Shown piece by piece: positions 58,362 to 64,000 of a DNA stretch of 64,000 bases. How positions within the stretch are numbered: the first letter of the stretch is position 1; each line of letters begins with the position of its first letter. Origin of the DNA: Pedobacter steynii (GTDB lineage Bacteria > Bacteroidota > Bacteroidia > Sphingobacteriales > Sphingobacteriaceae). The notes beneath the pieces were generated by a model. That model was not told the origin of the DNA, searched no databases, and saw nothing but the letters and a program-made list of their open reading frames with translations. Made by a program: the position numbers and the translations under genes. The stretch is from NCBI RefSeq assembly GCF_001721645.1, contig NZ_CP017141.1, positions 3,844,001-3,908,000 on the forward strand, written 5' to 3'.

Positions 58362-59558
58362 ATGAAAAAAGTAAACCTGATGATCTGCCTGCTGGCAGTT
58401 TCACAAATTCTATCTGCCTGTAAAAAGGATCTTAAATCTGCCGCGGCAACGAATGATCAGCTCACCGCCCCAAGGGCTTTAACATATCAGCAGGTATGGT
58501 CGGATGAATTCGATGGAAATGCGGTGAACACAAATAACTGGAGTTTTGAAACCGGTGGTGGTGGATGGGGAAACAATGAAAAACAATTTTACCAGGCAGA
58601 GAACGCTACAGTGTCTGGTGGCAATCTGATCATTACTGCAAGGAAACAAAGCGTTGGCGGATTGCCCTATACTTCCGCAAGATTGATCAGCAGAGGTAAA
58701 CGGGAATTTAAATATGGACGTTTTGAAGCCAGAATTAAACTGCCTCAGGGGCAGGGGCAATGGCCTGCATTCTGGATGTTGGGTGCTAATATTGGAACAA
58801 ATCCCTGGCCGAAATGTGGTGAGATCGACATCATGGAGAATACGAATACCTCCAATGCCGTATTAGGAACCATGCATTGGTTTAACACGGCGTATACCTA
58901 CTATGGAGGCAATACCAATACTACACCTACAGATTTTCATGTATACAGGGTAGACTGGACGCCAAGTTCAATTACCTGGTTCGTGGACAATGTACAATTT
59001 CATGTGGCGAATATTCAGAACAATATTAATGGAACAGAGGAATTTCATGATCCTTTCTTTCTGTTATTGAACCTGGCAATAGGAGGAAACCTTCCCGGAC
59101 AAAACATTGATGAAAGCAGATTGCCTGCGAATATGTATGTAGATTATGTAAAGGTATACCAGCTTACAGAGGGATCCTCTAATGCACCTATCGGACAGAC
59201 GATTTCTCTTAAAGGAATAAATAACCTGTTTGTAAGCGGACTAAATGGAACCGCTCCTATGCTGTGTGACCGTGCCACTTCACAGGATTGGGAGAAGTTT
59301 ACCATTGTAGATGCCGGTGGAGGTAAAGTGGCTTTAAGGAGCATGAACAAATATGTGTCTTCAGAAAACGGTGCTGCACCGATTACCTGTAACAGAACAA
59401 CGATAGGAGATTGGGAAAAATTTGACTGGATCGTGAATGCGGACGGAAAAATATCACTCAGAGGTAATAATGGCAGGTACATTTCTTCCGAAAACGGGAC
59501 TACTGCAATGACCTGTAACAGAACCACAATTTCCGGATGGGAAGCATTTAGTTTGTAG
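58362..59558 (+). CDS. GH16 family glycoside hydrolase lipoprotein with C-terminal beta-trefoil
   Basis: A 398-residue lipoprotein (lipobox LSAC, C20). The GH16 jelly-roll (about 45-270) has the catalytic GEIDIME: nucleophile E154, D156 and acid/base E159, preceded by WPAFWMLG. This form is typical of beta-1,3-glucanases (laminarinases). The C-terminal part (about 276-398) is a fascin-like beta-trefoil about 80 percent identical by eye to that of the GH30 protein. It starts 34 nt after the GH30 stop, so both are probably co-transcribed and act on the same polysaccharide. Confidence 0.92.
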   Translation: MKKVNLMICLLAVSQILSACKKDLKSAAATNDQLTAPRALTYQQVWSDEFDGNAVNTNNWSFETGGGGWGNNEKQFYQAENATVSGGNLIITARKQSVGGLPYTSARLISRGKREFKYGRFEARIKLPQGQGQWPAFWMLGANIGTNPWPKCGEIDIMENTNTSNAVLGTMHWFNTAYTYYGGNTNTTPTDFHVYRVDWTPSSITWFVDNVQFHVANIQNNINGTEEFHDPFFLLLNLAIGGNLPGQNIDESRLPANMYVDYVKVYQLTEGSSNAPIGQTISLKGINNLFVSGLNGTAPMLCDRATSQDWEKFTIVDAGGGKVALRSMNKYVSSENGAAPITCNRTTIGDWEKFDWIVNADGKISLRGNNGRYISSENGTTAMTCNRTTISGWEAFSL

Positions 59559-59568
59559 CAAGGACGGT

Positions 59569-60474
59569 ATGAAAAGACATCTGATCACTTTCTTTTTTGC
59601 ATTGTGCTGCTTTTCAGTAGTTGGACAGCCGGTTCATGAACACAAAAAGAGATGGTTGATTGCTTTTTATAGTGGTTATACTTCCGAAAATTTTCAATGG
59701 TCCATTGCTGGTAACAGTAATGGACAAAATCCAAATGTTTTATCTGAAGTTAAATGGGCAAAACTAAAAGGACCCGGTATGGGACTGGATATGGAGTTAG
59801 ATGTCTGGTCCCATATTTTCGTTAGAGCTGGTTATCACCTGAGTTTTATACGCAGTGGAACTGCAACAGATAACGATTATGCTGCAGACAATAGAAGCCA
59901 GCCAACTTATCATGCCCTTTTGAAAAGTAATGAGGGGAATACTTATCGTTATTCAGCAGCGTTGGCTTATGATTTTAAACTCCATAAAATATGGATTATG
60001 GTGCCGTATGTGGGGTATGCAATAAGTAAACAGTCGCTGTCATTAAAGAGTTTTGAAGAAGAAAAAGGAGAACAGAAGCTAAATAGTAGTTATGAATCCA
60101 GGTGGGCTGGGCCGGTTATTGGTGTTGACCTTGATGTGGCGGTGGGGCGGAGGATCAGTCTGAATGCCGGATTCAACTATAAACAACTCAACTATACGGG
60201 ATCCGCAAACTGGAACCTGATCGATGCCTTTAAACATCCCCTAAGTTTCCGGCATAGGGCTAAAGGTTTCGAAAATCAGACGCTGCTGCGGCTGAACCTA
60301 AAAATTAATGCCCTATTTTCTGCTCATATAAAGGCAGAATATAGCTACGCCGAAACAGGTATTGGTGTAGATCAGCTTTTTCTCGCAGATGGACAGGAGC
60401 GGGAATCCCGCTTCAATGGGGCAATAAGAACTGTCAGAGCACTTGGGGCAGGAATTATTTTTAGCCCCAAATGA
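59569..60474 (+). CDS. Outer-membrane beta-barrel-like protein
   Basis: A 301-residue protein with signal peptide (FFFALCCFSVVGQ, cleavage near 19) and many alternating amphipathic strands, for example IFVRAGYHLSFIR, YRYSAALAYDFKL and RISLNAGFNYKQLNY, and the terminal strand VRALGAGIIFSPK. This resembles OmpW/porin-like barrels. I cannot place it in a family. It begins 10 nt after the GH16 stop and may help uptake or sensing of the sugars released (inference). Confidence 0.65.
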   Translation: MKRHLITFFFALCCFSVVGQPVHEHKKRWLIAFYSGYTSENFQWSIAGNSNGQNPNVLSEVKWAKLKGPGMGLDMELDVWSHIFVRAGYHLSFIRSGTATDNDYAADNRSQPTYHALLKSNEGNTYRYSAALAYDFKLHKIWIMVPYVGYAISKQSLSLKSFEEEKGEQKLNSSYESRWAGPVIGVDLDVAVGRRISLNAGFNYKQLNYTGSANWNLIDAFKHPLSFRHRAKGFENQTLLRLNLKINALFSAHIKAEYSYAETGIGVDQLFLADGQERESRFNGAIRTVRALGAGIIFSPK

Positions 60475-60477
60475 ACA

Positions 60478-60942
60478 TTACCTGGCATTTTGACGTAAAA
60501 TAGATTCCAGCAGCAGGCTTGATTCCTGTTCTGGATTAATGAGGTCCTGAAGGGAAACCTTGTCCAATAACTGATCTACAGTAAACTGAATCATTTGCCA
60601 TAACGAGCGAACAGAACAATCTATAGAGTTGGTGCAGAGTTTTACCGCTCCCGGGTATTCCTCGCAAAAAGCTTTGTTGAACAATGCGCCACCCAATACT
60701 TTCAGGACCTTATTGATATTGATCTGATCAGCAGGTTGCGCAAGTATATAACCGCCTTTATAACCCGGTGTGCTATTGATGTATCCTGATATGCGAAGCA
60801 TTCTGGTCAGTTTTGCAACGTATGCTGTGGAAAGCCCCTCAGCTTCACTGAGTGCAGGAATACTAATGCCTTCTTCATTCCCATGCCTGGCAATCCGTAG
60901 GAGTACCCTTAAGCCATATTCTTCCTGAGCTGTAATTTTCAT
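60478..60942 (-). CDS. Rrf2-family transcriptional regulator of the suf operon
   Basis: A 154-residue Rrf2 protein. The winged HTH has EEYGLRVLLRIARHG, IPALSEAEGLSTAYVAKLTRML and the wing STPGYKGGYILAQP. Three Cys lie in FCEEYPGAVKLCTNSIDC with spacing C-x9-C-x5-C, the position where IscR and related sensors bind a [2Fe-2S] cluster (C-x5-C-x5-C in E. coli IscR). It lies last in the minus-strand suf operon, so it probably senses cluster supply and represses or activates it (inference). Confidence 0.92.
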   Translation of the reverse strand: MKITAQEEYGLRVLLRIARHGNEEGISIPALSEAEGLSTAYVAKLTRMLRISGYINSTPGYKGGYILAQPADQININKVLKVLGGALFNKAFCEEYPGAVKLCTNSIDCSVRSLWQMIQFTVDQLLDKVSLQDLINPEQESSLLLESILRQNAR

Positions 60943-60998
60943 TGTTATTTATTTATCTTCTTAAGCGGTAGCCAATTCAATTCTTTTTCAGGGGATGG

Positions 60999-61313
60999 CT
61001 ACATCATTCCCAATTCCAGTCTTGCAGCCTCAGACATCATGTCCTTATTCCATGGTGGTGTCCAGGTAACTTCTACGGATACTTCATTTACCCCCTCGAT
61101 CTGCCTTACTTTCTGTTCTACTTCTACAGGAATATCCTGCGCCGCAGGACAACCCGGGGCCGTAAGGGTCATAACAATCTGCACGTTGTTAAACGGAGTC
61201 ATCACTTCCGTTTCGTAAATTAACCCAAGCTCGTATATGCTTACCGGTATTTCAGGATCATATATAGTTTGCAGGCAGTCGATTACTTTTTGTTTTAATT
61301 CCTCTTTGTCCAT
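60999..61313 (-). CDS. sufT: SufT-like DUF59 iron-sulfur assembly factor
   Basis: A 104-residue MIP18/DUF59 protein with the conserved Cys in LTAPGCPAAQDIP and the opening IYDPEIPVSIYELGLIYE. These proteins help mature Fe-S targets. The stop is 56 nt before the Rrf2 gene, and the start is 3 nt after the sufE stop, so it is an operon member. Confidence 0.9.
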   Translation of the reverse strand: MDKEELKQKVIDCLQTIYDPEIPVSIYELGLIYETEVMTPFNNVQIVMTLTAPGCPAAQDIPVEVEQKVRQIEGVNEVSVEVTWTPPWNKDMMSEAARLELGMM

Positions 61314-61316
61314 GAT

Positions 61317-61760
61317 CTATTTCTTTTCTAATCCCTGGATAGTCTGATAAGCCAGGGCATAGTTTTTCATTTGCTTTATCATTGCCAGTAGTCCATTAGA
61401 GCGGGTCTGTGCCAGGTGTGTCATCATCCCTATTTCTCTTATAAAATCCAGCTTCGCTTCCAGAATTTCTTCAGGACGATGTCCGGATAATACTTTGATG
61501 AGCATACTAACCAGGCCTTTGACGATCACCGCGTCACTGTCTGCTTTAAAAAATATACGCCCATTATCCTGAGTGGCAACCAACCAAACGGTAGACTGGC
61601 AACCTTTGATCTTATTGTCTGTTACCTTATATTCTTCCTCCAGCGCAGGAAGTTTCTTTCCCAGATCAATAATGTATTCATATTTATCTTCCCAGCTGTC
61701 AAACAGGGCAAAATCTTCTATAATCTCTTTTTCTATTTCAAGAATTGACTGTTGACTCAT
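61317..61760 (-). CDS. sufE: Cysteine desulfuration protein SufE
   Basis: A 147-residue SufE. The active Cys is in KIKGCQSTVWLV, preceded by LPALEEEYKVTDN. It takes sulfane sulfur from SufS and passes it to SufBCD. The start overlaps the sufS stop by 1 nt. Confidence 0.94.
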   Translation of the reverse strand: MSQQSILEIEKEIIEDFALFDSWEDKYEYIIDLGKKLPALEEEYKVTDNKIKGCQSTVWLVATQDNGRIFFKADSDAVIVKGLVSMLIKVLSGHRPEEILEAKLDFIREIGMMTHLAQTRSNGLLAMIKQMKNYALAYQTIQGLEKK

Positions 61761-63004
61761 CAGGATAACATTTTAATGGATTTGTACATACCTGCGATCA
61801 GGATATCTATTTCTTCTTTCGTGTTATAAAGGGCAAAAGAGGCCCTCACAGTGCCTGGAATGCCAAAACGTTTCATCAATGGCTGGGTACAATGGTGCCC
61901 TGTTCTGACAGCAATCCCTAGATTGTCCAGCAAAATACCCATGTCCTGAGGGTGAATACCTTTGACGATAAAAGAAACGAGACTTACCTTCTCTCTGGCT
62001 TTTCCAATAATGGTTAAGCCGGGAATGCCTTCCAGTTGTGCAGTGGCATAAGTCAGTAACTCATTCTCGTGTTTTCTAATAGCGGCTTTACCTATCGTCT
62101 GAATAAAGTCCAGTGCCGTTTTTAAAGCAATAGTATCTGCAATATTCGGTGTGCCCGCCTCATACTTATAAGGAAGGTCGTTGTAAGTTGTTTCTTCGAA
62201 AGTGACCTCCTTAATCATCTCTCCTCCACCATGAAATACCGGCATGCTTTCCAGCAATTCTTTTTTTCCATAAAGCACTCCGATTCCGGTAGGAGCATAT
62301 ATTTTATGACCAGAGAACGCAAAAAAGTCGCAATCCAAAGCCTGAACATCAATGTCTAGGTGTACTGCAGACTGTGCTCCATCTACCAATACTTTTGCAC
62401 CTACCGCATGTGCGGCATCAATCATTTCTTTTACAGAATTAACCGTTCCCAAGGCATTAGAAACCTGAACAATGGAAACCAGCTTGGTCTTCTCTGTTAA
62501 CAGATTTTTGTAGTCCTCTATAGAGATTTCCCCCTCATCGCTAACCGGAATCACCTTTAATACCGCATTCTTCTCCTGACAAAGGATTTGCCATGGGACG
62601 ATATTCGAATGGTGTTCCATTCCGGAGATCAGGATTTCATCACCAGCTTTAATATACTGACGACCCCAGGTATAGGCCACAAGATTGATTCCTTCTGTCG
62701 TCCCTCTGCTGAAGATAATTTCTTCCGCCGATGCTGCTCCAATAAACTCCTGTACTGCAGAACGTGTGGCCTCATAGGCCAATGTTGCTTCTTCAGCGAG
62801 GGTATGGATGCCGCGGTGAATGTTTGCGTTATAGCGGCTATAATAATCACTCAGCGCATCAATTACGCATTGTGGCTTTTGGGAGGTCGCTGCATTGTCC
62901 AAATAAACCAATGGTTTATCATTTACCGTTCTGCTGAGAATAGGAAACTGGGACCTGATCGCTTGCAGGTCTAAATCCAGGGATATGGAATCTATCTGTG
63001 TCAT
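61760..63004 (-). CDS. sufS: Cysteine desulfurase SufS
   Basis: A 414-residue PLP enzyme of the group II desulfurases. The PLP-binding Lys is in FFAFSGHKIYAPTGIGVLYGK, with DGAQSAVH and SRGTTEGINLVAY as further cofactor contacts, and the catalytic Cys in RTGHHCTQPLMKRFG. It converts cysteine to alanine and a persulfide. It starts 1 nt after the sufD stop. Confidence 0.96.
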   Translation of the reverse strand: MTQIDSISLDLDLQAIRSQFPILSRTVNDKPLVYLDNAATSQKPQCVIDALSDYYSRYNANIHRGIHTLAEEATLAYEATRSAVQEFIGAASAEEIIFSRGTTEGINLVAYTWGRQYIKAGDEILISGMEHHSNIVPWQILCQEKNAVLKVIPVSDEGEISIEDYKNLLTEKTKLVSIVQVSNALGTVNSVKEMIDAAHAVGAKVLVDGAQSAVHLDIDVQALDCDFFAFSGHKIYAPTGIGVLYGKKELLESMPVFHGGGEMIKEVTFEETTYNDLPYKYEAGTPNIADTIALKTALDFIQTIGKAAIRKHENELLTYATAQLEGIPGLTIIGKAREKVSLVSFIVKGIHPQDMGILLDNLGIAVRTGHHCTQPLMKRFGIPGTVRASFALYNTKEEIDILIAGMYKSIKMLS

Positions 63005-63005
63005 T

Positions 63006-64000
63006 TTATGATATAGATAAGTGTTCGTAAATCAATTCTGCTACATGATTGCGCAAGGGTTCCGGTTTAATCTGATCCAGGATATCGGCAGCATAAGCCT
63101 CCAATAATAATACCTCTGCGGCTTCCTTTGGAATTCCCCTTGCCCTTAAATAGAACAAAGCATCTTCATCCAGCTGTCCAACCGTACAGCCATGAGAACA
63201 TTTTACATCATCTGCAAAAATCTCCAGCTGTGGTTTGGTATTGATCGTTGCTTTATCAGATAAAATAATATTTTTATTAGACTGGTAGGCATTTGTTTTC
63301 TGGGCATCAGGTTGTACAATAATCCTTCCGCTAAAAACACCGGTCGAACTGTCATCTGCAATCCCCTTGTAAAGCTGGTTACTAAAACAGTTTGGTTGTT
63401 TGTTGTCTACCAGTGTATGGTTGTCAACATGGCTATTTCCTTTTAACAGGTATAATCCATATAGGTGTGTTTCATTGCCCTCCGCATCCAATACCAGATT
63501 TAGGTTATTGCGGATTACTCCTCCATTCAGGGAAACCACTACAGTATGAACGTGGCTTCTCCCAATCTGGTGAATATGTGTGCTGCTTACCTGACTGGCA
63601 TTTAATCCGTCGTGTTGGATTTTATAGTATTCAACAAAAGCATTTTCATTCACCACAATTTCCATGACCTCATTGGTGAAACTTTCTGCCGTACCCAGTG
63701 TGGTATAGGTTTCCGTTAGCTGTAATTTTGCACTTTCTTCCACATAGATCAGGCTACGGGGTTGAGAAAGTGTGTTTTTTTGCCTTGCATCAGCAATATG
63801 GTAGAGGTAAACAGGCCGTACTGTTTGTTGTTTTTTTGGGATGAGAATGAAAACGCCATCTTGTATAAAAGAGGTGTTTAAGGCATGAATGCCATCCTTA
63901 AGGTATTGACTACTTTGCCCAAGGTGTTCCTTGATCAGCGTTTCATATCCGCCTCTTGCTGCTGCTTCCAAAGGTAAAATAACAAGTTGTGAAGCAGCAT
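63006..64000 (-). CDS. sufD: SufD, Fe-S cluster scaffold subunit (5' end beyond window)
   Basis: The frame continues to the right edge (AASQLVILPLEAAARGG), so the start is outside and about 100 residues are missing against the usual 430-450. The beta-helix core is seen in LTETYTTLG, NGGVIRNNLNLVLDAEG and GRIIVQPDAQKTNAYQSN, with the family end motif DDVKCSHGCTVGQLDEDALFYLRARG. SufD forms the SufBCD scaffold with SufB and SufC, probably encoded to the right. The TTG at 63971 is an internal codon, not a start. Confidence 0.94.
   Translation of the reverse strand, partial: AASQLVILPLEAAARGGYETLIKEHLGQSSQYLKDGIHALNTSFIQDGVFILIPKKQQTVRPVYLYHIADARQKNTLSQPRSLIYVEESAKLQLTETYTTLGTAESFTNEVMEIVVNENAFVEYYKIQHDGLNASQVSSTHIHQIGRSHVHTVVVSLNGGVIRNNLNLVLDAEGNETHLYGLYLLKGNSHVDNHTLVDNKQPNCFSNQLYKGIADDSSTGVFSGRIIVQPDAQKTNAYQSNKNIILSDKATINTKPQLEIFADDVKCSHGCTVGQLDEDALFYLRARGIPKEAAEVLLLEAYAADILDQIKPEPLRNHVAELIYEHLSIS

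Noticed and set aside
63006..63971. SufD starting at the TTG at 63971 as a complete 321-residue protein
   Set aside because: The frame is open upstream to the window edge with SufD-like sequence, and the usual protein is about 100 residues longer, so the gene is simply cut.

Overview
The window looks like a chromosomal segment of a Bacteroidota bacterium of the Sphingobacteriaceae, most likely Pedobacter or a close relative. The reasons are moderate-to-low GC, repeated promoter-like TTTG / TAnnTTTG elements of the Bacteroidetes sigma-ABfr type, a Rho factor with a long disordered insertion, Bacteroidetes-typical families (DUF2851, DUF4254, DUF2147, short AMP nucleosidase, LytTR circuits), and FtsX-type permeases ending in ALKYE. 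The genus is inferred from gene content only. I saw no rRNA, CRISPR array, insertion sequence or prophage.

Region 1 (1-19001) is a sigma-54-linked ABC export locus. A truncated NtrC-type response regulator is divergent from a 17-kb same-strand cluster: one HlyD-type adaptor, an ABC ATPase, four FtsX/MacB-like permeases, a second ATPase, and two more permeases. A -24/-12 promoter 30-45 bp before the adaptor start and a tandem dyad repeat further upstream suggest that the regulator drives the cluster. The six permeases fall into sequence subtypes in the order A-B-A-C-(ATPase)-A-B, which suggests adjacent heterodimer pairs. A BtuF-like metal/cobalamin receptor without signal peptide follows.

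Region 2 (19100-23510) has two identical tRNA-Leu(TAG) genes flanking a 116-bp palindromic element, then tig with an attenuator-like leader, and clpP-clpX.

Region 3 (23600-42340) is mainly housekeeping: AMP nucleosidase; a minus-strand operon polX-like / DUF4254 / GT9 / sixA; sppA; folK; an Hpt protein; pssA; rho; pyrF and a DMT transporter; DUF2851 and PspC proteins; an ankyrin protein; ftsK-lolA; an MBL hydrolase and tRNA-Leu(GAG).

Region 4 (42370-55940) is accessory: an HxlR regulator divergent from two SDRs and an MDR oxidoreductase through a double operator; a decayed LytTR regulator; DoxX and YceI proteins; an SDR/epimerase pair followed by a LytS/LytTR two-component system; a HisKA sensor kinase; DUF2147, a beta-propeller protein and a VOC protein.

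Region 5 (56000-64000) has a structurally odd tRNA-Cys, a GH30 and a GH16 lipoprotein sharing a nearly identical fascin-like beta-trefoil (probably beta-glucan degradation), an outer-membrane barrel-like protein, and the minus-strand SUF iron-sulfur operon with an Rrf2 regulator, cut by the right edge inside sufD.
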